NCBI GenBank assembly: GCA_010356995.1
Contig: ML996692.1
Span: 941,933-1,005,932, forward strand
Direction: 5' to 3'
Length of the DNA stretch: 64,000 nt
Source of the DNA: Trichodelitschia bisporula
Lineage: Eukaryota > Ascomycota > Dothideomycetes > Phaeotrichales > Phaeotrichaceae
Part shown: piece by piece, positions 27,265-39,918 of the stretch
How the letters are laid out: every line of letters begins with the position of its first letter
Numbering within the stretch: position 1 is the first letter of the stretch
Translations under genes and position numbers: made by a program
Notes under the pieces: model-generated
What the model was told of the DNA's origin: nothing
What the model saw: only the letters and a program-made list of their open reading frames with translations
The model's database searches: none

Positions 27265-27384
27265 TCCAAGCCTAGCCTCAAGGCGATTTTAACCGACTGG
27301 AGGGGACCGTTAATATCTTCAAGCGACATATTCGACGGTCGGCACTCGGCAGCCGCGCCAAATCCCGCCGCCACACTGCTGTCG

Positions 27385-29733
27385 ATGTCTGGCTACGACG
27401 AAAAGGCACAGGACTCACATGAAGCACAAGACTCATATGTGTACAGTAAGTGCTCTGTGGCTCAGATGACCCCCATGTCTTTCCAAGGCTGAGCAACCCC
27501 ACTCATGGCTTGCAGGCCCGGGACGACCCGGCCTTGGGGCTCCCTGGGAAAGTACAGTCCCGATGACTGGAATACTGACATGTGCGCCTAGACTATGCCT
27601 CCACGCGGTCGAGTCAACCGGAAGGCTATGCTGGGTTTACGCAGCCTTCCTTTGGCCCTCAATACCCTGGCCCCCATGCTCTCCTAGGGCCTTTCGAGCC
27701 TCGTGATGTCGCCTACCCTCCATCTGCCATTCAGCCGTTCATGGATGGAGGAGGCCGGATTCCGCTTGAAATAACAACACTCGGTCCTTGGAATGGCATC
27801 GCCGGAGACACGTTTCGCCTGGATCTTCGCAGCAGGAGCAGCCCTACCGCGCAAAGGGTCACTTTCAGTTTTATTTTCGGGTCCCTGTCGGTCAAAGCAA
27901 AGCTCACAGAGAGCTCACGGTCGGACAGCCTCCACCATTTTACCATTTCAGCCAAGATTCCTCCTGCACAACAAGCCCAGATGACGGTCCCACTGTACCT
28001 CGAGATACAGGACGAAAATGGCCACTCACTTGAGATGAAACAGATGAATTACTTTACCTACCTGCAAGCTGGTCAGACATATTCTGCTGCGCCTCTGGCG
28101 AACCCGTCTAAGCGAAAGTCGGAGTACTCTGACGACCACGCAGACTATGCGCCATCACCCAAGCGCTCGGCTATTCAGCCGATGCAGTCAACTAGATACA
28201 GAGATGCTGCAGACATCTACCAAACGGGCCCGGGCGCAGGCTCTGGAGGTTCGGGTTATCTCAGCAACAGTAACCTCTACGCGTTGCCAACGGCGCACGA
28301 TCGGCCTTCCCAGCATCAGCGTTCTTTCGGCCAACCGCTTGCACGGAAGCCGACGTATCATTACCCGTCGAGCCAGGGCCAACAGGCGACGGGATCATCG
28401 AGTCTTGTCGGACTCTACGACTACTCAACCATCTCCCGAACGAACCCCAGCCCAAGGTTGACGGCTCCACGGACGTTGTTAACTCCCCAGCATTCGCAAC
28501 CGCAAGAGGGTGGAGCAAATCCACCGCTTATCCGAACTTCCATTCTGCAGCCGTCAGCTCAAGTTTCCTCGTCAACCTCCGCCGTACCCACCGCAAATGC
28601 CTTCAATCCATACATCTTATACCCCAATCTCAAGGCAACCCTCATTATCCAGGGCGATTTATCGTCAATGAGCGAGAACTGGACTGAAGATGAGACCAAG
28701 GCGCACAGGCGGCTCGTTGAATTCCAACGTTCCCAGTCGGGGAGCACCATCACCACCGTTTTCAAAGCAGTCACTCCCGAGGAGCGCGTCCAGAACAGCC
28801 CTTGTATCAGCTGCATCTGGTGGGAAGCCAGACGGGAATGCTACGTAACGAGCGTCGACACCATTTCCCTTTTGGAATCCCTTGTTGCGGTGCGATTTAC
28901 GGTGGAGGAGAAGAATCGCATCCGCAGGAACCTCGAGGGCTTCAAACCGCTGACAGTCTCGAAGTCCAAGGAAGATACGGTAGACTTTTTCAAGATTATA
29001 ATGGGCTTTCCAGCGCCCCGGCCGAGGAACATTGAAAAGGATGTCAAAGTTTTCGCTTGGTCCGTTCTTCCATCCGCACTGAAGAAGATCATCAGCAAAT
29101 ACGTGAGTGCAGTATATGGATTGCGAGGTTATCACTAATGGTGGAAAGCAGTCCGCATCCTACACCAGCACCTCATCACTCCTTGTTCCAAACATGGCCA
29201 CGCCAATCCCAACGACCTACGAAGATAGTTCGCAGGCTCCCGTAACCACTCACGAAGTCCTGCCGCCGAGCAACTCGGGGCCACAGCGCCCCACTGCTTC
29301 CCCCCACTCCACGGCAAGCTCAGTCGTGTCCGTATCAGGCGGGTATCAAACCAGCATGACTTCGTCCGCCTTGTCGCCCAAGATCGCCGGATCAACAGGT
29401 CTGGAGGTCACAGCCTCAGCAGGTCATGGACACCACGGGGCGATGGGGTTGGGGCAGATGATATCTGCCTCCGGGCATGGGCATGGGCATCAGGGCATGG
29501 GGGGAGGGGGACAGTGGTCGGCACAATATGCGTCGGCACAGGTTCCACAGTTCGCAGCCGCAGCACTACCAGGCGGGAACCCGGGTCGCCATCCTTCATG
29601 GGACATGGGTCTAGCATCGGGATTCCTTGAGCACAGTCCCGGAAATGCGACGGTCACCGGTGCCAACGTTGGATCGCGCTCCGATGCGACGGGCGGTTAC
29701 CCACCATCGAGTCAGCAGACCAAGAGGTCCTAA
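27385..29733 (+). CDS. medA: Medusa-type developmental transcription regulator
   Basis: Nuclear regulator of the Medusa family (Aspergillus MedA, Fusarium Ren1, Magnaporthe Acr1), which controls conidiophore development and, in several fungi, adherence and virulence. Exons 27385-27445, 27592-29102 and 29152-29733 sum to 2154 nt, giving 717 aa. The start is the ATG of exon 1 (MSGYDEKAQDSHEAQ), followed by a 146-bp intron with donor GTAAGT; a GTG at 27582 is not the start. Residues about 76-160 form a conserved beta-rich region (IPLEITTLGPWNGIAGDTF). Residues about 384-524 carry the hallmark block with RSQSGSTI, CISCIWWEARRECYVTSVDT, FTVEEKNRIRRNLEGFKPLT and PRPRNIEKDVKVF. Between them lies a Ser/Pro-rich linker with KRKSEYSDD-like basic patches, and the tail is rich in Gly, His and Ser. 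The very long upstream region suggests complex developmental control, in line with the family. Confidence 0.92.
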
Positions 29734-31000
29734 AACGAGCGATATGGAGAGAGCGCAAACAGTGTTTCGCGAGATGCTGAGTGTGTGCGAGTTGCGGGTG
29801 GTGTGGGGGCTGGGATTATTTTGCTTGCCTGCTTCATCGGCAGCGGGGCAGCAGACTAGAGAGGCCAGCATCCAGCACTCGGCATCATGCACGCTTTCGT
29901 ACCTTGCCTTGCCTCCCGGGCCTGGTAGGATTAAAGCAAGGCGTCGAAGGAGGAACATGCAGTCATGCGCCACTCACCTTTGGGGCACCGGACACCATTC
30001 AGCTAAGCCACTTTGGGAATAGCTCCTTGCTTTTGGTTGCATCCCCCCACCACAACTCTCTTGCACCATCTCTTCTTTCGGACAACACCACCCTCTACTC
30101 TCACCACACCATCACCACCAGGACTCATCATCACATGGAATAATGCATTTGGCTTGCGTCCTTACGCAAGCGCACCGTCACCTTTTCGTCTCTCCTCGCT
30201 CCTAGGTGAGCACTCGGACAAGCCTTCGGGTCCCCTCGTATTTTCACCGTTCCATGGCTCTCGAACTGTGCATTTCTCTCACTTTTCCTCACAGCGCAAG
30301 CACATAGATCCGGATTTCTCTCGCGAGGACCTTCATTCTCTAGTTTCGAACGTCGACGGCTCGACTGTTAGCATGGCGCCTTCTAGTCGGCGGACTAGTT
30401 CCTTTATATCCGGGCATCGGGGCGGCTATTTCGTCTCGGATGGCCTTTGTGCCACCGTGGACACTCTTTTTAGCGATTGACAGTATCCATTCACAGCATT
30501 ATTTAACATTGCATTGGCGTTGGATTTTCTTCATCTTCATTTCTTTATCTGGGTTGGGTCGGGCAAGGGTCGGGAATCTATACAGGGGTGACATCGCTAT
30601 GTATGGGCATCAACGGGACGACAGAGCATCATGAGGCGCACCTTCATTATTTGCTGGCAGCTGGTCTTTTATTCGGCGTTTTTTGGCTGTGTGGTGTGGT
30701 GTGGCTTAGGTTCGCCAGTTATTCCTCTTCTACCCCGTTGCTATTCACATTCTCACATGCAAGTATGCGTAATCCGCGCAATGTGGTTGCTTTCAGGCTC
30801 CTTGGTTGCTATGTTATATTTTTGGCTTCCTTTGCTTTGATCATTTGCTTCGGTGAAATGGGTGGAGTTGAATCTTCGGAACTCAGGCGCGATATTCCCC
30901 CGGATGCAGCGGTGAGCTTCGCGGACGTTTTCTTGCGAGCTATTTGTTTTAATACTTAATCCCAGGATGACTGGTGGGCAGCTTCTTCTCCATTTCACTT
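29734..31000 (+). other. probable long 3' untranslated region of medA
   Basis: There is no gene here. T-rich, non-coding sequence around 30450-30620, including a GCATTGGCGTTGGATTTTC-like run and a GGGTCGGGAATCTATACAG-like run, resembles the long 3' untranslated regions I associate with developmental regulators in this group. That association is from memory of family composition and is an inference; RNA data would settle it. Confidence 0.35.
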
Positions 31001-34000
31001 CTCAGCTTAGTATCCAAGGAACCTGACAGCAGAATGGCAAACCAAGTTTGGAGAACTCTACCTCACTTTGTCTTGCCGAATCATTCTTCTTCGCCGAATT
31101 TCTCTAAACGGAGGTCGCTGTTATCCCGCCTTACCGTACGGCCTAAGCGAGAGCCTCACTTTCTCCGTCAGCAGCGCCGCGCACTTCTTCACCCGCCCAT
31201 CAGGCCATTTCCCCACGGGCGGCACGCCGCAATCGCGGAATATTCCGCGCTCACTCGCCACGAAGCCGGACGCGCGGCTGCGGTTGCGGCACGGTGACGC
31301 GGCGGCGCGGGCCTTACGGCTGAAGCTGAAACGGGTGAATCAACGTCCGGCTCCGCCAAGTTTGGTGGTTGAAAATGAGATCGGCGCATTTCGAGATACG
31401 TTACGGCCTTAATCCTCGCATCGAACTCCCAAGAACGACCATCACAATTCTCAGCGCCGAATCATCATCACTATCCGCGTCTTCCCCGCACCCCGCCCGT
31501 ATTTTGCTTGCCGTGCAATCAGGCACCTGACGCCCAGTCTCGAAGCGCATTTAAACTTCGCGCCGCTTCCCCGCGTGTTGCAGGACCCGCGGGAGCGCGG
31601 GACGAGCGCGGGAGCTAGGGCGCTCGTTGCGAGAGGGAGGCGTGATTGGCGGGTATTGTGATGATCACTTTTAATTTTACGATTTTGATGCGCTGCAATT
31701 GGCGTGTTGTTTTCGTGGCGCTGACGCGTGAGATGGGTTTTTGCGGGCTGAGCTGGACATAAGAGTGGAAGTTAGAAGCTGGATGGGGATGAAGCTGACT
31801 TGGTTATCAGGTGAGTCTGTATGGAGTAGATGTGCTCGCTGCCTGGACGGCGTTGCGGATGAAATTCCGTACAGGGTTTATCGTTCTGATAATGGAGAAG
31901 ATGCTGAGGCCGGGCGCGGCTGAGTGCAGCCCCAGACCGGGAGCCGAGGCTCCAAGTCGTACTGAGCGTTGGGCGTGGACGCCGGGACGCCTTTCGGGTG
32001 GCTTTCGAAGGGAGTGGGGGCAGCAAAAGTGATGAACCCGAACATCCCGGCGTTCATTTCTCAATGCAGCTGTGGGGGCACGAGAAAAATCCCAGCACGA
32101 CGGATTGCGCGAGTGGCTGAATTATCGCCAGGCCGCGATGAAGGAAGCCGTTTCTGTACGCCCACGCCGGATCAGCAGGCGATCGGGCATCAGCACCAAA
32201 CATCAGTCCCAGCTCTGCGGGCCCTAGCAGCAACGTCGCACGCATTATCGCTCAGCCCGCGAACGAACAAACACTAGCCAAACCTTAACCTCGCAGCAAT
32301 ATCATTGCCGCCGATCCCGATCGCCATCCCACCTCTGCGATATTTCATTACGCCTCGCCAGGCCCGCCATAACTGCTAGAAGTACAGCCGGTACGCAAGT
32401 CATCACGAGCCGGGCCAGCCCTCCTAACCACCCCCGTCCATGAGAAAAAAAAAGCAAGCAGCCCGGCGCCCGTTAGCGCGCGCCCATCGCGTGCGCACCA
32501 CGCCGACCCCTTGATATCTTACCACGCCCCATCCTTACGTCCAGTCAGGCGGCGTAGCAAATTGTGGCACTTGTCGCGGCGTTCGTGGGCGTTCCTCGGG
32601 CGTACCTGGCGACCCACTGGGCGGCACGCCTCTGCCAAGCGGCTAATATCCCTGAGCGCCAGCCGCGCGCCTCGTGCGCCACGGGCGCTGCCGTTTGGGT
32701 TCGTGGCGCGGCCTCGCGAGCACTGCGGCCACGCTCATAGGCCTGTATCCGCGCCGTAGAGATCCGTGCGTGGACCCGCTTCCCCGGCAAGGCTGACCCA
32801 CAGCCTCGGGGGTGGGTGGGGCCAAATCGAGACGCGGGTCAGCCGGGAGGGGAGATGGATAGCGTTTCCGGTTGCTTTTATTTGCGGTAGACACGCGGCG
32901 GTGGTGGTTAGGTGCGGTGGGGACAAGTGTGCTGAGAAGGGAATAGGCGAGTCTCTCCCTGTTGGGCTTGCGTGCTCAAGGTTGGCGTGATGAGCTGCAG
33001 CCTGTGGGGCATAAATTTGACGCCTGACCCGATGTTCTCACGCGCAGTATTGGGGCATACTGCCAGGATGAGCGGCGTGCTCGGCGTGGGGGCTGTGACT
33101 GATGTGATAGTGAGGCCCGAGCTTGCGTCGAATCCTTCAGGCATGAGGCGCCAGCGGCGGTTGCGGAAGGCTTGATTGCCTAGCGGCCGTTTAGGGAAGC
33201 GGCGGCGGCATCGAGAAGGAGTTTTGGATGCAGGAGTTGAGTGAGAGGCTATTGTTTGCCCAGGCTGAAACGCGTTTGCCAGAGCCTTGGACCACCGCGA
33301 CGGACTCAGGAATCAGCTCGCGCCGGTAGTACCCGGCGGTTCATGAAGTGGTGCGGCCTCATGTCGGGATTGAAGACTCGATTGGGAACGTGGAGCCTTG
33401 CGTGAGATAAAATTATCGCATTTACGAAGTGCGGGAGATGCCTTTGGGACTTTCCTGCGTTTGGCGACGCGGTGACGTTCGAGTGAGGCCGGGAAAGGTA
33501 AGGATGAGCCAATCATTGGCTGGACGCGATCGAATCAGAGAAAATCGCAGCCTAATGATCCTGGCTCTGCCTTGCAGTCATCGATGGAATGGCCGGCGTT
33601 CTCGCATATGCCTTGCATGTGGGGAGGCCGCATACTTTTGCAAGATTTGTTTGAGATTTATCGGTATGCCGGGTAATCGTTCGGGGGAAAAGCCGCCGCC
33701 GGAAATGGAATAGTGGCGGTGCGCAAGGCTGAAGATCACGAAACACTAATGGAAGCATAAGCTTGACACGAGAAATGACTATGGTGTGAAGTGGAGAGTT
33801 GATAAAGGAGAAGAAGAGAAGAATGAGGTCAAGAGACAGTCGAGACTAAATATACGATGTGGCAGGTGTCCGCCCATGCTCCTTCCTTCCATCATGAGCG
33901 CATTACATCATGTACCTTCCTTTACAGCAATGCTCCTGCCTTGTCTACCCTCTAGTTCTAATGGCAAGTTCGGATGTCCGCCGGTACATCGATAACGGCT

Positions 34001-34453
34001 GCACATGACCGCGGCACTCATAACTTCGTAAGAGCATCGCAGATATTATGGTGCATAGAGACAAAGCCCGGTGGTTTGCAGAGGCGCCTGAAGTCTCTCT
34101 CTATATACCATTCATCATGCTTAGAAACCGTGGCGACGTAGTAATATTTACGGACAGGAGTTTCTGCACTGTCGGCGCTGCAGTCAGTGGCATACTGGAG
34201 AATTCCGAAAATCACAGACTAAGAAAACGACATCTTGGTCACACCGAAGAGCCGAAAAGTCGCAGCTGAATGAGACAAGAACCATGGAATTTCTATGAAA
34301 GGCTCGCCGCTCGAGATAAAAGGAGGACGCAACAAGGAAGAGGGGAAGACATTTCTAACGAGCCTCTTCAACGGAAGGGCTAATCCAGACCGCTCCCGTC
34401 GGCTGTTACCCTACGGATAATTAGTGACAGTCTCGATGCGCGCGGGGAAGTGC
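31001..34453. other. gene-poor stretch with GC-rich core
   Basis: About 31200-31330 and 32400-33300 are GC-rich with many overlapping short frames. A minus frame at 32908-33144 reads smoothly but has no recognisable domain or exon partners. The DNA from about 33400 to 34453 is plainer and includes the 3' flank of the OPT transporter. No RNA gene or mobile element was recognised. Confidence 0.4.
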
Positions 34454-36948
34454 TTACGCCGGATTTACCATGCAAAAATCAAGATGGCCATTATTGTAAT
34501 TGTTCCCCCAATAGGGCGGGAATGTGATCTGCCACGCGTTAGTAGGCCAACAGTGAAGATATTGGATCAACATACAGCTGTACCTGCGGCGCCTTGCACC
34601 GCAAACGAAAGTATGAAGACTACAACTTGCGTGCCACCGTCCATGGCCGCCGACAGAATGTAGTTGTATTTGATGAACCAGTTCGGCCTGTATCGGCGGA
34701 GGTAAAACTGCGAAAATGCCCCGATCACGAACCACGCCGTCGTGACGCTGTTGATGCCGACATTGAGCAAGCCAATCCAGTTGGCAATAACGGCGGTATT
34801 CCAGTAGTCCAGCCGCAACTTGGGGAAGAATTTGTGCCCGAGCCAAAACGGTATCGGAAGCAAAAAGCCAATGAGGAAGGCCAAAGTGATCCACTGATAG
34901 CGCTGGCCGACGGAAAACAAGCTCTTAGCTAGACCTCCCCACATGACAGCTTGCGAATTGAACGACTGCACACCCTGGCCTGACCATACATTGGTGCCTT
35001 CACGAGAAAGCAAGATATCGCGCTGCTCGGTAGTGATGGAGCTCATCATGATGTAGGAGAAGGTGCTGCCGACGAAAGTGCCCATAAGTTGCATGACAAA
35101 TGTAGCTCGGGGACAAAGATGGGCGTACTGGGCGAACTTGAGATCCCGGAGAAGTAGCTGTCCCTGGACAACACTGTTGTAACCGAAAAGCACAAAGTAC
35201 ATGTTGGCCATCGGACGTCCGGGGTGGAGGTATCCGCCCAGCATCTGCATCACCGGTTGGATATTGTAGTCGTACCCTGTAATGGCATACTGAGCTCCGA
35301 AGAACAGGATGCAGATGCTCGACAAGAGGCAGGCGATGAAAAACCCCCACCATGGAAGCGTTGACTTGGCAAGATACAGCATCGTGAGCCCAAGCACTGT
35401 TGAAACCACCAGAAGACCCATATACCACCAGTCAGGCGCGTCCTTGTAAGCAAGCATGAGGCGATAATGCGGATCGGTTTCCTTGTCATCGGGACCGCCG
35501 CGCACACCTTCAGTATTGGTCCAAAAGCGCCAGTTCCAGGCCCTAGGATTGAAGGCGTGCTTGAGGTTCGCAAGACTCGCAAAGGCCCAGGCCGTTTTGA
35601 TGTCATCGTAGTTCCAGAGGAAAAGATGAGTGAAAGTGGCGGTAATGGAAAGGTTCGTTGCAAGAATATAGGCAGCAAAGGTCCCAGTAAAGTACGGAAG
35701 ACCTTGCTGCATAACCTTAGCCATGTCGACTTCATAGTTGTCATTGAGAATGATTGTCTGGTTGAAGGGGACAAAGTATGTGCTGTTGGACGCTTCTGTC
35801 CACAGCCCCTGGTTCAGGAAGGGGAGGTTGTAACTATTCCAGATGTTCCCATAGTATATGCCCACAAAGACAAAAATGCAGAGAACATAGCCTACAAAGC
35901 TGTTGAAAAGCGTTTGCAGGGGGTACCAAAGCGGACTCGGGTTGGCGATGTATTGCCAGTCGAAGGAGAGCTGCAGGGTCCCAAGCCCTTCGTTGCCGTT
36001 GGTGCCACCAAAGATGTTCGTGAACACAAGACTGTCGCGCTTGGCCAGGCAAAAGAAAGAGATGCCCAGCAACACCGGCATTATCCACTGCGGAATGATC
36101 TCATAAAAGAAGAGCACCAGAAAGCCGATGTAGAAGACGCGCAACTTCTTCTTAACCTGTGACTTTTCTCCATGAAGGGTCTCAAGCAAGGAGTTCATAG
36201 GGAGATTGTACGGGAACAGCATCTTTGTGGGGTAGACCAACGTTCGGCGGAGAAGTCCGGCAATGCCATATCCCAGGCATTGAGACGACCAGATGATGAA
36301 GATGCCGACACCGGCGTTTGGGACCACATTGTAGTACAACTTTGAGACGGCTAGAACCTCAATCGCCAGAGGTGCATTCGTCGCAGCCGACGCCATGACA
36401 ATGATAGCGGCATGTTCCTTGTTATTAAACTAAACTCATTAGCATCGTGCACCCTCCAGGAAGGGTTGCACAGGGACGTACGGGATGCGGATTCAGCAAT
36501 CGCCCGATGATACCTCTCTTCGGAATGACCCACTCCAGCCCTAAGCCGAGCACATAGCTGACGACTGCAACGAAGACTGTCGAAACGACCACTTGCTGTG
36601 GTTTGAAATAGTAGATGGTTGCAAGCACGCCTCCAAAAGTGGATAGGCCGATTCCTGAAACGTTTAGCACATTGCCATAGCTATACCACCAAGGTCTTTA
36701 CCCAGAAACCAAGTTCGGAAAGTCCACGGATTCAAGGTCGGGTCGTCAGTGGCATGAATGACTTCGGTTACGAGGTCCCGGGCGGTTTCCACCGGTGCAT
36801 CAAAGTGTTCCTCGCCATCGTCGTCAATGTGTAGGCGCGGACGCTTCTCGCCTGCCGCCTCTTCGGCGTCCTTCGACATGATCGATTGAAGAACGAACTC
36901 TTCATGCTTCTCATCGGAACCGCTGGTGGGACGGCGTTGAGTTGCCAT
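34454..36948 (-). CDS. OPT-family oligopeptide transporter
   Basis: Proton-coupled plasma-membrane transporter of the OPT superfamily, which takes up small peptides, glutathione or metal chelates; the substrate cannot be told from sequence. Exons 36948-36702, 36654-36482, 36429-34576 and 34528-34454 sum to 2349 nt, giving 782 aa, a normal size. The start is the first ATG in frame (MATQRRPTSG); a TTG at 36990 is not used. The cytosolic head of about 90 residues includes DDDGEEHFDAPVETARDLV. Family signatures follow: LNPHPFNNKEHA (split by intron 2), SRE-like loops, SPLWYPLQTLFNSFVGY and WNWRFWTN, then 12-16 hydrophobic segments. The last exon supplies the conserved end FPPYWGNNYNNGHLDFC; without splicing the frame would stop early at VQGAAGTAVC. 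Introns are 47, 52 and 47 bp. Confidence 0.94.
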
Positions 36949-38669
36949 TGCGGCGGTTTTCCAGGTATGGCTCCGCGAAGGTGATTTCAAGCGGCAATAG
37001 TAAACTTAAATTAAGTCAGAATAGCCATAGGATGAAAGCGCATGTAAAAATAACGTACCTGACCCCACGCCATGAACACATTCAGCAACCGAAAGCGCTG
37101 CGATAAACGGCGGCCGTGAATATGTACACCTGCCTTAGGGGGGGGGAGATTCTCCTGCAGAACGGACAAAATCCCACGTTCGCTCTCGACCCCGAATGGA
37201 ACGGGCAAGACCTTCATCCTCCCCGGAGCGGATCATCTTGAAGGCTCAGTGATTTGCTGGCCTCCTCAGAACCCGGGGCACACTATGGCTAGGGAGGCGA
37301 TTCCCCAGGATGCTGCACGCTGCACCGGAATGACCCTTATCGCGAGCTTCCCATTGCGCTAGAGTACATGAAGTTGTCTAGGTTGCAGGGTGAGGGCTGT
37401 TGAAGTGACCGGGATATAGTCGCCGCCAGCAATCACTGTTGGTCCCAGTAGGGCCTCAATATACGTCGGGATAGATACGAGGTGCAGATGTGCGTGTGCG
37501 TGCGGGCCGGCCGCACGTACTTTGATGATCTCGTTGCGACTTGATTGCGGGGACATTGTGCCGAGCTCTACCGAACTCTCGGTCTTTACCACGCAGAGGT
37601 CCTCAACTGCATTATTTGCTTAGGTCAAATATTTCCTCATTGGGCGGGCTGTCACGTTAACATGTTCGTTCGCAGATTGATGTCTTTTCGCGTCGCGTGT
37701 CGCTAACTGATAGCCCCAATGTTCAAATGAAGCAAGTCACCGGGGTCCGTCCAGATAACAGCCCAAGCGTTGTTCAAGCCGGATACCGAAATTCGTCTGG
37801 TAGCTCTAGTTGGGATCGACATGCTGGCAGGCTGCTGGATCGCGAGAACTTCGGGCGGGTGGTCTGAAGGTAGTGTGAAGATGTTCCACCTATCTCAAAG
37901 CGTCGTCCAGGCCGCAACCTCTCGTGACCAACCACAGCCAAGGTGCAGCTGCAGGACTTAGGATTTCGCGCTTCCATGCGTCGGGATCCTTTTCACGGGG
38001 GACATGGATTCGGGCGTCGTCGGAGACATTGGTTTGGATGGTCGTCGGCTCGTTGGAGTTCAGCCAAGGAGTTGCTCAGGTGTCAATGCCAAGACCCAAG
38101 CGTCACCCGAAAAGTTGTGGCCGTCTTCCTTGTGTATCTCTATCAGCGGCGGTGGCCCTGACTTTCTCGAGTGGCCCTTAGACAAGCATGACAAGATGCA
38201 GCTCCTGCTGCACGACATGACTTGCCCACTGCAACTCGTGCTCGCCACCCGTCTTCCTTGAAGCGATACTTGCTCACCTGCTCTAAATCTACCATGGACT
38301 CCAAAGCATTGTGGGGAAAGTGAACAGCATGGAGTCTTAGGCAGCGATGATGACCATGCCGGCTCGGCCTACTTTGGACACATCGCCGACGATGCAGCAT
38401 GAGACGGAGTTGAACCAGCACCTCGGAATACTCGAAGTCTGTTGCCAGCTGTAGGCCTCACTGTTTTCCGTTCCAGCCAAAAACATTCACTCCTCTCCTT
38501 TTGTAGGCCTTCGAGTTTCGAGCTTCAAATACGAGTACACAAGGAGCGCGGCTAAGGTTTGATGCCATTTAAGTTATGGAACCTTTTTTTGACTACCTTA
38601 CTCCTCCGTTCATCTCGATAGGACCATGGGAATCTCCATTTCAGGCTTTACGTCTATATTCCGGTCTCC
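36949..38669. other. OPT promoter and degenerate-looking spacer
   Basis: The part next to 36949 must hold the minus-strand OPT promoter. Frames at 37359-37592 (minus) and 37770-38420 (both strands) are short and unrelated to anything I know. Several GATA cores (for example AGATAA near 37754) could bind nitrogen regulators, but such cores are frequent by chance. The last 200 bp are the 3' flank of GNA1. Confidence 0.4.
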
Positions 38670-39311
38670 TTAGACCCCATGCTCCTCCGCTTCATGGTCA
38701 TAGTAATGGTGCATCTCTGAGCCAGCTTTCTCATAACCACACTTGACATAGAAGCCTTCATTCTCCTCTGAGCAGTCAAGGATGGTCTACTCCGCATCAG
38801 TACCAAGGGCGCTGGAAACAAACTGACGGTAGGACGTACCTTGTAACAGCCAACCTGCTCGGCAATATGGTCCAAAGCATGAAGAAGCTTAACCCCCAGT
38901 TTCTTTCCCTGCTGATCACCTATAACTGCAACGTCTTCGATATGACCTTGGGTCCCCAGCTTGTACAAGCTATGCCAGAGTGTGAGCTGCAGCCCCGGGT
39001 CGCAACAATGCGGCTTACAATTTCTTCTCCACCATCAGTGTCCCGGTTGCAACAATCTTGCCTCCGTCCCGGCTCGGGTCCTCGATCACGGCAACGTAGT
39101 ACGTGCCGTTGCACTTGAGCATCCAATCAAATCGCTCCGTCCACATCTTTTCCGTAATCTCTCCCAGATAGGCAAGATCCCGCAGGACGTCCAGGTGCCC
39201 GTTTGCGAAATCCGAGCGCTTCAGCGGCCGCAGGACATAACCTTCAGGAAGGGTCTCCTGCACCTTAGCCGAGATCAAGGAGGTGTTGAAGAGACTGGGT
39301 TCGAAAGACAT
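38670..39311 (-). CDS. GNA1: glucosamine-6-phosphate N-acetyltransferase
   Basis: Cytosolic GNAT-fold enzyme that transfers acetyl from acetyl-CoA to glucosamine 6-phosphate, a step towards UDP-GlcNAc for chitin and glycans. Exons 39311-39019, 38969-38840 and 38786-38670 sum to 540 nt, giving 179 aa (yeast Gna1 is 159). The introns are 49 and 53 bp with GTAAG and GTACGT donors. Key motifs are YVLRPLKRSDF at the N-terminus, GHIEDVAV on the core strand, the acetyl-CoA pyrophosphate loop QQGKKLGVKLL, then TILDCSEENEGFY and a YEKAGSEMHHYY end. Exon 1 ends with two bases of a Phe codon completed by exon 2. It is divergent from the dioxygenase-like gene 607 bp away. Confidence 0.95.
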
Positions 39312-39918
39312 GGTTTTCGGTCTGAAGATTTAGGAATACGATGGCACACTGAGCTGGACGGCGATGTATAATGTATCTAGTAGGTCTGTGCCTGAAGGTT
39401 TAGCAGCTGCCTTCCACGCTGACGCCCGCTCGCGATGTTTCAATCCAAGGCCTCCAGGATACTAACCGAGGCCATTACCATTGCCATGCTAAAAGCTTAA
39501 TTGCAAGGAAACATTCGCTGGGCGTTCTTCCGAGATTGGCAGGCAGCTTGCCCTGTCGTGACCGTCTACAAGGGCCATCCCCACCCCTCCAAACATGGAG
39601 TAAGGTGAATAGTGTATCTCAAGCCTTGCAATGCATCGGCCATTGTACAGCTCCATCAGCGCAAACGGCAAACCAGAGAAAGCCGTTTACCTCATGTGAG
39701 CCGTACACGCATCCGTTAACGTATATTGCGTATGCACGCAATTATTCTCACCCCACATCGCGCCCTTAGCGTACCCCGCCACGCTATCATTCCATAACAG
39801 CTACCCCACCTTCACCTCCACTCTTAAAAAAGTACAAGTGACCCGTCGCCGCCCGCCTCCTTCCCCATTTACCCCGCTAAAATCCTTACATCCCAAAGCT
39901 GCCATCCTTCCCTCAACC
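39312..39918. promoter_or_regulatory. divergent promoter of GNA1 and the PhyH-like gene
   Basis: 607 bp between two divergent start codons. The plus strand is CT-rich for the last 100 bp before 39919, with a CTTAAAAAAG stretch near 39825 that may act as a weak TATA element for the dioxygenase-like gene. No coding frame is convincing. Confidence 0.5.

Larger units (their letters stand above)
25001..27384 (+). promoter_or_regulatory. CT-rich promoter and long leader of the Medusa-type gene
   Basis: The plus strand is strongly pyrimidine-rich from about 25060 to 26400, a composition typical of core promoters and 5' leaders in filamentous ascomycetes. A likely leader intron lies at 27053-27264. 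Several ATG-started small frames (for example near 26475 and 26863) would be upstream ORFs if the transcript starts early. The transcription start itself cannot be placed from sequence alone. Confidence 0.5.

Noticed and set aside
32908-33144. Minus ORF reading MPEGFDASSGLTITS
   Set aside because: Reads smoothly but no partners, introns or family could be found around it.
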